A stretch of 64,000 nucleotides of DNA from Alteromonas antoniana (GCF_019249295.1 NZ_JAESDH010000018.1:48514-112513), one strand, 5' to 3'; shown: positions 43,506 to 52,433, counted from the first letter of the stretch. A program made the numbers and translations. The notes: generated by a model not told the origin, from the sequence alone.

Positions 43506-45962
43506 TCAGGCGGAATTATCCTGGGAACGCCGCTTGGTTACAAACAGCGTCAGCAGTGCCGGAAGCAATGTGGTGTCGGTGATTAATGCCATCAACATGG
43601 CCGTTGCCGTTAGTAATCCAAAATATACGCTGGGCAGGAAGTCTGAAAAACCAAATAATGAGAAACCAATTGCAATAATGGTCGTCGTGAAGAGTATTGC
43701 CAGACCGGTATGACCGAAGGCATGTTTTGAGGCAGATTGCGCTTCAGAGGTTTCAGGATTTCTGTCAGCACCTGCCAGCCAGGCATGCAGAAAGTGAATT
43801 GTGTCATCCACTGCTATACCCATCGCAATCGCAGCAATAGTGATAGTCATTATGTCCAGCGGAATTCCCAGCCAACCAATAATCCCGAGGATCCCCAGAG
43901 TGGTTAGCACATTCGGAACCAGTGCAATTAACGCCACTTTGACTGAGCGGAATATAGCAAGCAACACCAGACCCAGCACAACATAGACAATGCCAAGAGT
44001 TTTTACCTGGGAATCGAATAAACGGCTAAGAATATCCTGGTACAAAATAAACAGATTGGTCAACGAGTACTCTTGCTCACTCAAGCCCACTGTATTCAAA
44101 TCCTGCTTAAGTTGTGACACGAATGTCTCACGATCCAATCCTTCGGTTGTATCCTGTATGCGGACAGAAATTCTAAGCTGCTCGTTCTCGCCAGAGAAAT
44201 ACGCGCCAACCAACTGGTTCACTACCTGTTTGTCCAGCAAATGGTATATCGAGGTTAATTCGTATTCTGTCAGGGGTTTGTCGTTGTTCAGGTCTCTGGC
44301 AAGTTCTGTGAAGTTAACAAGGGATGTCACACTGCCAGTTGCCTCAAAGGCTTCAACCGCTTTTTGGACCAGCTGAAGTTGATTTACCATGTCCGCGGTA
44401 AGAATAAGCTCGTCATTCTGAACGTTATCTGGAATCGACAAAATAATATCCAGTGGTGTAGATCCGCCAAACTGCTGATCAATAAAAGCCAGTTCCTGAT
44501 GAACCTGGGTATCGGTGTCAAAATAGTCAATAAACGAATTTTCGACATCCAGTCGCACAATACCCGCAGCACACGCCAGAAAGACTAACAGACATAACGC
44601 ACCAACTCGCTTTGGCGCGCCCAGTGTTAACCTGCGGACGCGCTCCAGAAGCGATTGCAAAAAACCGTATTCGTGGGTCTCTTCGGATTTTGGCACCAGA
44701 CACAGTAAGGCGGGAAATAACAGCAAACTCACCGACATCGTAACCAGCATCGAAACCAGCATCATCCAGCCGAAATCCACAACAGGTTGCAGGCCACTGA
44801 ATATTAGCGAGCCAAATCCAACAGAGGTTGTCAGCGTTGCGTAAAAGCAAGGCGACAATTTGTCGATGAGGGTTTCTGTTACCCTTTCCTTCTGTGAGTA
44901 TTGAGATTCTTTTCTGGCAATATCACGATAACTGCCAATCAGGTGGATCATGACCGCCAGCGTCAGAATTAACTGTAGTGCAATGAAGTTAGCTGAGATA
45001 ACCGTGGTACGCATATCCAGCATACCAAACAAGCCCATCGTGATGATGACGCTTACGCTACATGCCAACAACGGAAAAAAGACCCACTTCCATGATCGGT
45101 ACAGCAGCGCCAGCAACAGCGCAATGACCACACCAATTGCAGTACCAAATATTTTCAGGTCTGACTTTATGATGTCGATGAGATGCTGGCCAACGACGTA
45201 AGAGCCACCCAAGTAGGTATCAGCGCGCTCACTCACTTGGTCGGTTATCTCTTCAATTTGCTGAATTTCTTTTTTACGCTGTGATGTCAGCGCTTGTCGA
45301 ATCGGATCAGCTTTGGCCTTCAGAGTCTCTATTCTCGCCTGCTGCTCATCGGTAAGTTCGCCATCCAGAAGTCCGGACTGAATGTCGGTAATTTCTTTTT
45401 CTATTTCTCTGAGCTCAGCATTTTCCTGAAAAACAATTTGTATTGCGGTTGCGGTTTCTTCCCGGTTTATCAGCAAATCGGTAAATATCGGGTGCCCTGA
45501 CACCAATGATTTCATAGTTTCAGGTGAATACTTTTGCTGCTGCCAGGTCAACGAACTGACGTCCGTGCCACCGGTGAGCGCCGATGCATCATCCACAAGT
45601 GGCACTGTGAGTATGGAGGTTACCGCTTTTACGCGCTCAAGTTTACGAATGTCTTCTGACAACGCATTAATGTCATTGAATGTGGTATTACTGAAGAGAG
45701 TATGATCTTTGGGCTGATAAGCCAGCAAGATGAATTCATCCGGGGAAAAAACCTCATTCGCCACCTGCGTGCGAATATACAGTTTGTTGTCCTTCACTAA
45801 TAAGGTGTCTGCTGAGGCATCGATTCTGAACTGTGTGATGTAATAGCCCGCAATCGCAATAACGGCAATGAAAAGTGCAATTATCGCCCAGCGTGCAGCA
45901 ACGATCCCGTTAGCAATCCCGCTAGTTATCCTGTTCGTTGTTGTCGTTTTCGAAGACTTCAT
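43506..45962 (-). CDS. RND-superfamily exporter of the MMPL type
   Basis: An 818-residue inner-membrane exporter from ATG 45962 (MKSSKTTTTNRITSG). A longer frame upstream would overlap mlaA more and lacks support. The layout is helix 1 (about 25-45), a large periplasmic loop, five helices (about 270-440), a second periplasmic loop and a final helix group, with GIAVDDTIHFLHAW in the conserved D-containing helix. This is the COG1033 class of RND proteins, which often move lipids. It overlaps mlaA by 41 bases and is the third gene of its operon, so a lipid-trafficking role is likely. Confidence 0.88.
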   Translation of the reverse strand: MKSSKTTTTNRITSGIANGIVAARWAIIALFIAVIAIAGYYITQFRIDASADTLLVKDNKLYIRTQVANEVFSPDEFILLAYQPKDHTLFSNTTFNDINALSEDIRKLERVKAVTSILTVPLVDDASALTGGTDVSSLTWQQQKYSPETMKSLVSGHPIFTDLLINREETATAIQIVFQENAELREIEKEITDIQSGLLDGELTDEQQARIETLKAKADPIRQALTSQRKKEIQQIEEITDQVSERADTYLGGSYVVGQHLIDIIKSDLKIFGTAIGVVIALLLALLYRSWKWVFFPLLACSVSVIITMGLFGMLDMRTTVISANFIALQLILTLAVMIHLIGSYRDIARKESQYSQKERVTETLIDKLSPCFYATLTTSVGFGSLIFSGLQPVVDFGWMMLVSMLVTMSVSLLLFPALLCLVPKSEETHEYGFLQSLLERVRRLTLGAPKRVGALCLLVFLACAAGIVRLDVENSFIDYFDTDTQVHQELAFIDQQFGGSTPLDIILSIPDNVQNDELILTADMVNQLQLVQKAVEAFEATGSVTSLVNFTELARDLNNDKPLTEYELTSIYHLLDKQVVNQLVGAYFSGENEQLRISVRIQDTTEGLDRETFVSQLKQDLNTVGLSEQEYSLTNLFILYQDILSRLFDSQVKTLGIVYVVLGLVLLAIFRSVKVALIALVPNVLTTLGILGIIGWLGIPLDIMTITIAAIAMGIAVDDTIHFLHAWLAGADRNPETSEAQSASKHAFGHTGLAILFTTTIIAIGFSLFGFSDFLPSVYFGLLTATAMLMALITDTTLLPALLTLFVTKRRSQDNSA

Positions 45963-46812
45963 CACGACGCTGTCCCTGTATGTATTGATTTCTAAAATAG
46001 AGGTATGGATCTTCTGCGTTATTGTATAACGTCTGGTAGGTTTCTGACTGTGAAGAGAAGTCGTCAAATCCGTCGAAAATCCGCAACTGATAGGACTCCG
46101 GCGGATCTACTAACTGATTAATTGGATGAATAAACCCTTCGGTAACGGTAGAAAATGCGCCGCGGGTATCACTTGAGCCTAACACAGGCAAAACCAGATA
46201 AGGCCCGGCCCGAATTTCATGTTTTGATAACGTGTCAGCAATGGTTTGTTTTTCTGCTTTCAAATCAAACCACGATTCCGCAGGGTCGAAAAGTCCAAAT
46301 AACCCTACCGTGGAATTGATAACAAACCGCCCCAGATTGACTCCCGCTTCATCGACTTCTCCCGCAAAAACATTATTTAGCAGATTCAATGGCTCGCGAA
46401 TATTGTCAAATGCATTCCCGATTTTATCTCTTGCGACAGCCGGAACTACAAACTGGTAACCATCTGCTGCGGGTATAAGCACGTAACTGTAAAGGTAATG
46501 GTTAAAGGAAAATATAGCCCGGTTCATGCCTTCCCACGGATCGTGGTAATAGACGGTATCTGTGACCTGATCCCCATCTGTTTGAGCCTGAGCATCAGTA
46601 ATGGCCACCACAGTGGGCTCAACGCTGACTTCACCCTGACTGGTTTCAATGGTAACGGATTCACCGGCACTGAGTCTGGTTACATCGTCATTCGTATTGG
46701 ACTGACTCTGCTCAACGCGGGTGTCAGCCACTACTTCCTTGTCGGGTACGCTGGCACAGGCTGTTAACAGCCCTGCCGCGACTACAAGCACATATTGCTT
46801 AAAGACTTGCAT
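45922..46812 (-). CDS. mlaA: MlaA (VacJ) outer-membrane phospholipid-transport lipoprotein
   Basis: A 296-residue lipoprotein (lipobox LTAC, Cys19) with the MlaA core HDPWEGMNRAIFSFNHYLYSYVLIP, then GNAFDNIREPLNLLNNVFAG, GRFVINSTVGLFGLFDPA and LVLPVLGSSDTRG. MlaA removes phospholipids from the outer leaflet of the outer membrane. An extra Thr/Ser/Val-rich linker of about 65 residues precedes the core. No mlaBCDEF genes are nearby; instead the gene is joined to an MMPL exporter, and its start overlaps the gene upstream by 14 bases. Confidence 0.93.
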   Translation of the reverse strand: MQVFKQYVLVVAAGLLTACASVPDKEVVADTRVEQSQSNTNDDVTRLSAGESVTIETSQGEVSVEPTVVAITDAQAQTDGDQVTDTVYYHDPWEGMNRAIFSFNHYLYSYVLIPAADGYQFVVPAVARDKIGNAFDNIREPLNLLNNVFAGEVDEAGVNLGRFVINSTVGLFGLFDPAESWFDLKAEKQTIADTLSKHEIRAGPYLVLPVLGSSDTRGAFSTVTEGFIHPINQLVDPPESYQLRIFDGFDDFSSQSETYQTLYNNAEDPYLYFRNQYIQGQRRDEVFENDNNEQDN

Positions 46813-47149
46813 ACGTACTGCTTTGCATCCTTTCGTGATGGCTCAGAATATTATTTGCTCGCTCCAACGCATCATCGCGGTTGTAATACCATTCGTGAGT
46901 GTCAAAGCGTCTGGCTTGTTCGAGATAATGCTCAATACGCTGTTTGCGTAGAAAATGATCTCGGTCTGCTAAATTAAAATCAGTTTCTTCCACTAGCCGC
47001 TCCATCTTCACAATCGCATCTGAGCGCGTGTTATCAACCGACGACGCTTGTGCTGTAGAGATAAAACCTAATAATGAGTCAGAGTGGCTGGTTGCAAACA
47101 GGATCATGGTAACCAGCGCGACAACAGTTGCAGATTTAATGAATTGCAT
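46799..47149 (-). CDS. Small secreted protein at the head of the mlaA operon
   Basis: A 116-residue protein from ATG 47149, which has AAGGTGA eight bases upstream; a GTG at 47158 would overlap that site. The signal peptide (about 1-32, ending TAQA) is followed by a charged, helical mature part with many His, Glu and Arg residues (RDHFLRKQRIEHYLEQARR). The family is unknown. It shares the operon with mlaA and the MMPL exporter, and a near-perfect sigma-54 promoter lies 37 bases upstream. Confidence 0.75.
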   Translation of the reverse strand: MQFIKSATVVALVTMILFATSHSDSLLGFISTAQASSVDNTRSDAIVKMERLVEETDFNLADRDHFLRKQRIEHYLEQARRFDTHEWYYNRDDALERANNILSHHERMQSSTYASL

Positions 47150-47185
47150 GGCTATCACCTTAAAATTGTTACCTGTAATAGCTTA

Positions 47186-47201
47186 TGCAGATGCCGTACC
47201 A
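47186..47201 (-). promoter_or_regulatory. Sigma-54 (-24/-12) promoter of the mlaA-MMPL operon
   Basis: Minus-strand TGGTACGGCATCTGCA matches the consensus except for C in place of the first T of the -12 box; the GG-N10-GC spacing is exact. Transcription would start about 25 bases before the ATG at 47149. Confidence 0.82.
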
Positions 47202-47339
47202 GAAAAAACAGAAATGAAAAAGATAAGTAGCTGTTTAATATAATAAATTAAAATACTAAGTGGAGGTTTACGCGGTGAAAACAGAGAGCGGGCAAATTCT
47301 ACATAATAACAGGTAGAAACTGCCCTGCCAGTGATATGA

Positions 47340-47519
47340 TTAGCCAGCACTCTTTGCAAGCCAGTTTTCTTCTGTATCCAGATCCGTAGAAATAGTCGCT
47401 ACCGCTTCTTTTTGATTATTTTCATATTTATCAAACCAGTTAAATACTGGTTGACTGCATAAGAACTCCTGAAATCGGTTTTCAGGCTTTGGCGGAAACT
47501 TTGGTTTTGAGAGCTTCAT
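47340..47519 (-). CDS. Small cytoplasmic protein, unknown function
   Basis: A 59-residue ORF read from the sequence (ATG 47517-47519, TAA 47340-47342), with AAGGA nine bases before the start. It begins MKLSKPKFPPKPENRFQEFL and contains FNWFDKYENNQKEAVATIS. It has a proline-rich, basic N-part and an acidic C-part, no signal peptide and no membrane segment. Codon use looks normal. I do not recognise the family. Confidence 0.6.
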   Translation of the reverse strand: MKLSKPKFPPKPENRFQEFLCSQPVFNWFDKYENNQKEAVATISTDLDTEENWLAKSAG

Positions 47520-47849
47520 AGGATATTTTCCTTGCTATGTCTAAATCTGGTTCTTGCGAAACATATAAAGTAAGTTCATAGCTATTCAAGAAGCAGACCA
47601 GTTCCAGAGAAATGTGCAATGTGAGGTAGTACCTGAGATGGAGCGGCGTCAGCACGATTTTTTACCCGAAGCGATGAGTAAACGCATCGTCAGGTTTACC
47701 CATTCAGGGGTAAATATTACATACATGTAATACTTCATTAATTTGTTCGCAAATGGCAACGGGTAATAACGCGCTTCTGGCGATAACCAGGAATCGCACA
47801 CAAAAAAAAGGCGTCACATGGACGCCTTTTTTACACAAGACCTGTATGC
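47520..47849. other. Gene-free stretch downstream of the BON-domain gene
   Basis: It holds the terminator of the BON gene at its right end and the promoter of the 59-residue gene at its left end. No other feature is supported. Confidence 0.5.
47804..47832 (-). terminator. Rho-independent terminator of the BON-domain gene
   Basis: The stem AAAAAAGGCGTC / GACGCCTTTTTT with loop ACATG ends in an A/T run on both sides, 18 bases after the stop of the BON gene. Confidence 0.93.
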
Positions 47850-48494
47850 TTAGTTTTTCATAGCTGTCTGGGTCACGACAGTCAGGTTATCTTCTACATC
47901 CTTCACATCCGATGCATTTTTCGCAATTTCCACTGCGAGCTGACGTTCTGCGTCAGAGTCCACATTCCCAGTCAGGGTAACGTTTCCATCTTCGACATCA
48001 ACGTCGATATCAAAACCTGAAATATCAGAGTCCATCAACAAACGGGTTTTAACCACTGTCGCAATTTTCGCGTCGGTCAGCGCACTCATGCCCTCTTCTG
48101 TCTCATCTTCAGCAGATTCAGCCATGTCGTCGATATCATCTTCGGCGTCATCTGCAGCTGCGGTTAGTTCCTCGCTGTAATCACGCTCATCAGTAATCGT
48201 TAACTGATTATCTACCGATGATACTCCATCAATGTTTGCTACCAATTCTTCAGCGAGCTTCTTGTCTACTGAGTTATCAACGCTACCTGTAAGAATCACC
48301 TCACCATTCTTCACATCGGTATTGATGTCAAATGAGTCAAGGTTGCCATTAAAGAGTAAGGTAGCCTCAGCTTTCCCGTCAATCCACGCGTCTTTCGCGC
48401 CTTTTTCCCACGAATTATCAGACTTCATGTCTCCGGCAAGTGCTGAAGTTGAAAGTGCACCTGCAATAAGTAGTGAAAGTATTGAACGTTTCAT
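47850..48494 (-). CDS. Periplasmic protein with two BON domains (OsmY-like)
   Basis: A 214-residue secreted protein: signal peptide (1-20, SALA), first BON domain (about 40-102, with NGEVILTGSVDNSVDKKLAEELVANIDGV), an acidic linker of about 40 residues (ADDAEDDIDDMAESAEDE) and a second BON domain (about 143-207, with DGNVTLTGNVDSDAERQLAVEIA). The order and size match OsmY, a periplasmic protein induced by osmotic stress and linked to membrane protection or folding. AAAAGGAG precedes the ATG, and a sigma-54 promoter lies 36 bases upstream. Confidence 0.9.
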   Translation of the reverse strand: MKRSILSLLIAGALSTSALAGDMKSDNSWEKGAKDAWIDGKAEATLLFNGNLDSFDINTDVKNGEVILTGSVDNSVDKKLAEELVANIDGVSSVDNQLTITDERDYSEELTAAADDAEDDIDDMAESAEDETEEGMSALTDAKIATVVKTRLLMDSDISGFDIDVDVEDGNVTLTGNVDSDAERQLAVEIAKNASDVKDVEDNLTVVTQTAMKN

Positions 48495-48529
48495 AGTAGC
48501 TTCTCCTTTTGTGAAACTAATTATGCTGA

Positions 48530-48545
48530 TGCGAATAACTTGCCA
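48530..48545 (-). promoter_or_regulatory. Sigma-54 (-24/-12) promoter of the BON-domain gene
   Basis: Minus-strand TGGCAAGTTATTCGCA has one mismatch in each box and exact spacing. Its TATTCGCA end is the same as in the exoD promoter. The expected 5' leader is about 24 bases. Confidence 0.72.
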
Positions 48546-48748
48546 AAACGAAAAAGACGATAAAAATCATAAATTTAATGAAAATCTGAACACCTTTTAC
48601 ACAATCATCCTCTGCAAGCTTTACTGGCAAATCAGAATTTTTTACTGTTTTTGAACTACAGTATCCTCTACCCGGAATGATTATTGTATAAACGGTTGTC
48701 GTACCCGGGTTTCCGGTCGTAACTGCTGAAGTCTTAAAGGAAGGTATA

Positions 48749-49726
48749 ATGTTTGAAACATTGATTGGTTTAAGCGCCTTGTTTGTATTCACTACACTCG
48801 CGCCGCATATACCCGGCAAGCACTGGCTAATAAGAGTCTGGGAATTTCCACGCACGCAGCAGCTCACTTGTATCGCGGTATTGTTACTGTGCTGGCTGTT
48901 TTTACCGGTCCCTCTCTCTACCGTTTCTATTGTATGTATAACCGCACTGACTGTGTCTGGTCTTTATCAATTGCACTGGATCCTGCCCTACACGGCACTT
49001 TGGAAAGCAGAAGTTCCTCACTCGAAAGAGCATCCAGCGCATTCAATCAGCCTGATGACCAGTAACGTATACATGCACAATAAAAACAGCCAGGGATTGA
49101 TTGACCTGGTGAACAAATATCAACCGGATATGTTAGTAACTCTGGAAACGAATCAATGGTGGGAGGATGCGCTTACCGAATTGCATGCAGACTACCCGCA
49201 CCGTGTCGCCTGCCCGTTGGAAAACCTCTATGGGATGCATCTGTACAGTCGTTTACCCTTCACGAAAAAGGAACTTCGATTTGTCGTGGAAGATGGCGTT
49301 CCTTCCATTCAGGTTGATGTTCTGCTGGATGACATTCCGGTGACGGTGTACTTCCTGCATCCCAAACCTCCCAGCCCAACAGAAAACGAAACGGCGGGCC
49401 CCAGAGATGCAGAGCTGGCAATTATTGGCAAAGAAGTAGCGAAGTGCGAGCAGCCAACCATTATCGCAGGAGATCTTAATGACGTGGCCTGGTCGCCCAC
49501 AACCCGTAAGTTCCGCCATCTAAGTCACGCACGCGATCCACGCATTGGTCGCGGCTTTTTCAACACGTTTCACGCAAAATATCCGCTAATACGCTGGCCT
49601 TTGGACCACGTGTTTCACAGTGATGATTTTACGTTGATTCATATTAAACGGCTTGAAGGGTTTGGTTCTGATCACTTTCCATTATTTACTCGCCTCGCTC
49701 TGACTGAGCACGTCGCTTCTTCATAG
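48749..49726 (+). CDS. Membrane-anchored endonuclease/exonuclease/phosphatase-family protein
   Basis: A 325-residue protein with two or three N-terminal membrane helices (about 1-17, 37-55, 57-80) followed by an EEP domain (about 100-320). Catalytic motifs are complete: SNVYMHNKN, LVTLETNQWWED, LHPKPPSP, AGDLNDVAWSPTTR, PLDHVFHSD and GSDHFPL. The domain probably faces the periplasm. The substrate (nucleic acid, phospholipid or phosphoester) cannot be told. Its last 41 bases overlap the 3' end of the convergent mgtC-like gene. Confidence 0.87.
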   Translation: MFETLIGLSALFVFTTLAPHIPGKHWLIRVWEFPRTQQLTCIAVLLLCWLFLPVPLSTVSIVCITALTVSGLYQLHWILPYTALWKAEVPHSKEHPAHSISLMTSNVYMHNKNSQGLIDLVNKYQPDMLVTLETNQWWEDALTELHADYPHRVACPLENLYGMHLYSRLPFTKKELRFVVEDGVPSIQVDVLLDDIPVTVYFLHPKPPSPTENETAGPRDAELAIIGKEVAKCEQPTIIAGDLNDVAWSPTTRKFRHLSHARDPRIGRGFFNTFHAKYPLIRWPLDHVFHSDDFTLIHIKRLEGFGSDHFPLFTRLALTEHVASS

Positions 49727-50126
49727 GGCCAGCAAACTGGAAAATAATGAACCCCAGCGTACACAGCACAATACTGATTTCGTAACGTCCGTAAGCCACC
49801 GTTACGCCAAGCGCACCGACCAGCCAAATACCTGCGGCGGTCGCGGTACCAGCCACCTGTTTGGAATTTTTCAGTATTGCGCCCCCGCCAATAAAGCCGA
49901 TACCGGTAATAATGCCGTACATCACGCGTGCTTCGGCTTCTCCATCCTGGTAAACCTCACGTCCTACCAGCATAAAGGCACACGCAGATATCGCCACCAA
50001 CGGAAAAGTCCGTAGTCCTGCGCCGTCTGTTTTATGTTCGCGGTTGTACGCTATGGGCAAAGACAGCACGAAGGCAATGCCGAGTTGGTAAAAGTGGTAG
50101 AAAACAAGTTGTAAATCAATATCCAT
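49686..50126 (-). CDS. MgtC/SapB family membrane protein
   Basis: A 146-residue protein with four membrane helices and the MgtC family signature: YNREHKTDGAGLRTFPLVAISAC near the N-terminus and GIITGIGFIGGGAIL in the middle. It lacks the C-terminal cytoplasmic domain of Salmonella MgtC and so belongs to the short SapB-like group. Family roles include magnesium homeostasis and control of membrane potential or F-ATPase. It converges with, and overlaps, the EEP gene by 41 bases. Confidence 0.9.
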   Translation of the reverse strand: MDIDLQLVFYHFYQLGIAFVLSLPIAYNREHKTDGAGLRTFPLVAISACAFMLVGREVYQDGEAEARVMYGIITGIGFIGGGAILKNSKQVAGTATAAGIWLVGALGVTVAYGRYEISIVLCTLGFIIFQFAGPMKKRRAQSERGE

Positions 50127-50266
50127 ATTCTTTCCAAGGCGTGCAAAAAGTTAACCTTGTTGTCGATACCGCTTTTTCAGGGCTATTGATCACCATGAAG
50201 CATGCGGTATCTGGTTGGATTACACCCATTTCTTCTGCTGGATATCCGATTAGTAGTCTGTGCTCA

Positions 50267-50899
50267 TCAGCACAAAATTGACTCAGCAGCGTTCATATCG
50301 CCTTTCACTATTGCAGGAAGCGCTGAGGTTATTAATGTGATGTCTTTTTCCCACCATGCCAGGGTTTTCAGACGTGCAATCGTTTCACTGTTAAAGCGAT
50401 GCCGAATTAACGTTGCCGGATTTCCCCCCACCACACTATAGTCAGGCACATCTTTGGTAACCACACTGTAGCTGCCAATGATAGCGCCGTCGCCAATGGT
50501 CACGCCTGGCATAATGACTGCGCCGGTGCCAATCCACACATCATTCCCTACACGGGTATCACCGCGATTCACGCCGGTGGACGTCACTGACGCCGTATGC
50601 TCCCATCCCTTTTTGAAGATAAAAAACGGGTAACACGACAAACCATGTGTGGCGTGATTCCCGCCGTTCATAATAAAAGTGACATTGTTGGCTATAGCGC
50701 AAAACTTACCGATGATGAGTTTGTCGCCGATAAAATCGAAATGGTAGAGCACATTTTTTTCAAAATTTTGCGCTCCATCCGGGTCGTCAAGGTAGGTATA
50801 ATCGCCAACCTGAATATTCGGGTTGGTTACGATATTCTTTAAGAAAACGATTTGGTTAACCCCGGGAATGGGGTGTCCGGATGATGGATCCGGGCCCAT
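50267..50899 (-). CDS. Vat/CatB-type xenobiotic O-acetyltransferase
   Basis: A 210-residue left-handed beta-helix acetyltransferase. The start is ATG 50899, five bases after AGGAG. It carries the Vat opening MGPDP..(G)HPIPG, then [20 protein letters not shown], the catalytic histidine region [12 protein letters not shown], and hexapeptide repeats [27 protein letters not shown] followed by SVVGGNPA. Relatives acetylate streptogramin A or chloramphenicol, but many chromosomal copies have unknown substrates, so a drug-resistance role is not implied. Confidence 0.9.
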   Translation of the reverse strand: MGPDPSSGHPIPGVNQIVFLKNIVTNPNIQVGDYTYLDDPDGAQNFEKNVLYHFDFIGDKLIIGKFCAIANNVTFIMNGGNHATHGLSCYPFFIFKKGWEHTASVTSTGVNRGDTRVGNDVWIGTGAVIMPGVTIGDGAIIGSYSVVTKDVPDYSVVGGNPATLIRHRFNSETIARLKTLAWWEKDITLITSALPAIVKGDMNAAESILC

Positions 50900-50987
50900 A
50901 AGAACTCCTGAAAAATTACAATTGCAATCTATTGTCAAAAACTTTCAGCAGTTCTTACTTCATTGGCCCATCTCCTCTCATGTTGAT

Positions 50988-51386
50988 TCAGGCTGTAATT
51001 GCCATCGCCTGTTTACGCGCAACAGCCTGACACCGTGCCACGACATCTTTGTAGTTACTTGGATCAGTTACCACGTCGTCGATGTCCGGGGCCACTTCAA
51101 GCGTACGGCTCTCGGCTGGCAGCTGCGTGTCCATCAATACCACAGATAGACAACATTTTTGCTCGTGCTTAAGCACCTTACACAATTCAGCGCCCTGCAT
51201 ATCTGGTAGCTGGGCATCTAACAGCACAACGTCATATCGCTGAGCGCGACCGAAATGCATAGCTCGCTGTCCACTGGCGGCAAAATCAACTGTCCACCCT
51301 AACCCACCAAGAAAACTGGTCAGTTGGCTGGCTACAACTGGATTATCTTCAACTACAAGTACAGAGAGTCTATTATTTCCTGACAT
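50988..51386 (-). CDS. Stand-alone receiver protein with altered active site
   Basis: A 132-residue receiver domain from ATG 51386, which has AAGGAGACAAAGG upstream. The acid pair (E13, D14) and phospho-acceptor D57 (LLDAQLPDM) are present, but the conserved Lys is replaced by Asp (D108 in VTDPSN), and the segment before it is insertion-like and poorly conserved. It may be phosphorylated poorly, or work without phosphorylation. There is no output domain and no kinase gene next to it. Confidence 0.85.
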   Translation of the reverse strand: MSGNNRLSVLVVEDNPVVASQLTSFLGGLGWTVDFAASGQRAMHFGRAQRYDVVLLDAQLPDMQGAELCKVLKHEQKCCLSVVLMDTQLPAESRTLEVAPDIDDVVTDPSNYKDVVARCQAVARKQAMAITA

Positions 51387-51848
51387 ACCTTTGTCTCCTT
51401 GCGGCGTCCCTCGCACGAAACGTGCGGTTATTCCGCACTCACAAAATCACGGTCTGCTACCGTGCCCACAATTATCCCATCAAGGAAATAAAACCCTTGT
51501 ACTTACTTGTTAAGCACATCCCGCGCCATCGCTGCAAGACATCCAAACGCTGACATTTGGCTGCGGGATACTGTAAAAGACTACCAAACTGGAAGAAAAA
51601 TGCGCAATTTGTTTTTTATATGAGGAAAAATTTACGCGTTGTTTTGTTATATGGACAGAGTGAGGGTCGCTTCGCCACAATAAACAACGCCATTTTACCG
51701 GTTCGCACCGTAATAGCATGTAAATGGCGACACATTGTGTTTTACAAGCAGTAAAAAGAAATCACAGCATGTTGAGGCGGGTGATAAGCATCTGGTGTTA
51801 CAAACAAATTTTAACGGTTACCTCTTGATAAAAAGGAAGTTATCGCGA
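51387..51848. other. Gene-free stretch between two minus-strand genes
   Basis: In 462 bases I see the likely promoter region of the receiver gene but no ORF with plausible composition, and no clear hairpin. Confidence 0.45.
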
Positions 51849-52433
51849 TCAGGCCGATGCTGCAGGTCGCTTACCCATTTGATCAGCATTGCTTTTTTTG
51901 GGACTGATGTATTCCAGTACACGATCACAGGCATCTTCCCTGGATTTGAAATGTGCCAAGCCCAAAAGCTTGTCATCTCTGGGCCACACAGCCTGATTAA
52001 GCACTTCAACGTCCGACTCAGTAAGCTGCGACGTGTATAACAAAATAGCGACTGCTTTCTTGTTGGGTTTAATAAGCGTTGGCTCGACGTTTTTTATTCT
52101 CTCGACCGGCACACAGACAAACTCTCTGGCTTGCGGATCCCGAACTACCCCAATATAGTCGCCATCAGCGATTATTGCCGGCCATCCTTCAGCGATGCGA
52201 CTTTGCGCAAACATTGCAACGGTGAAAGCAACCAGCACCAACATCGTCATTACGATAAACTGCAGGCTGAGATCCGGTGCAACAGCAACGATACCGCCAA
52301 CGACTGCGGCAAAGAGGATCCATCCGCCAAACACTCTGCGCATCGCATTCGGGGATATACCTGTTAGCACCTGAATTTGTTTAAGCTGCGCTTTTGAGTA
52401 AGTTCGCAGAACAACCGGTTTATGGTCAACCAT
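51849..52433 (-). CDS. Membrane protein of unknown function
   Basis: A 194-residue protein with a basic N-terminus, two adjacent membrane helices (about 36-53 and 57-76) and a cytoplasmic C-terminal domain with beta-strand character (GDYIGVVRDPQAREFVCVPVERIKNVEP), which could be a small PH-like fold. The end is Lys/Ala-rich. I do not recognise the family. It is monocistronic. Confidence 0.65.
   Translation of the reverse strand: MVDHKPVVLRTYSKAQLKQIQVLTGISPNAMRRVFGGWILFAAVVGGIVAVAPDLSLQFIVMTMLVLVAFTVAMFAQSRIAEGWPAIIADGDYIGVVRDPQAREFVCVPVERIKNVEPTLIKPNKKAVAILLYTSQLTESDVEVLNQAVWPRDDKLLGLAHFKSREDACDRVLEYISPKKSNADQMGKRPAASA

Noticed and set aside
50142..50157. Sigma-54-like sequence before the mgtC-like gene (perfect TTGCA and spacing)
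   Set aside because: It is only about 16 bases from the ATG, so a start from it would remove the ribosome binding site; the -24 box also has three mismatches.
50267..50899. Reading the Vat-type acetyltransferase as an acquired antibiotic-resistance gene
   Set aside because: There are no mobile-element signs, the base composition is like that of its neighbours, and many chromosomal homologues have no resistance role.
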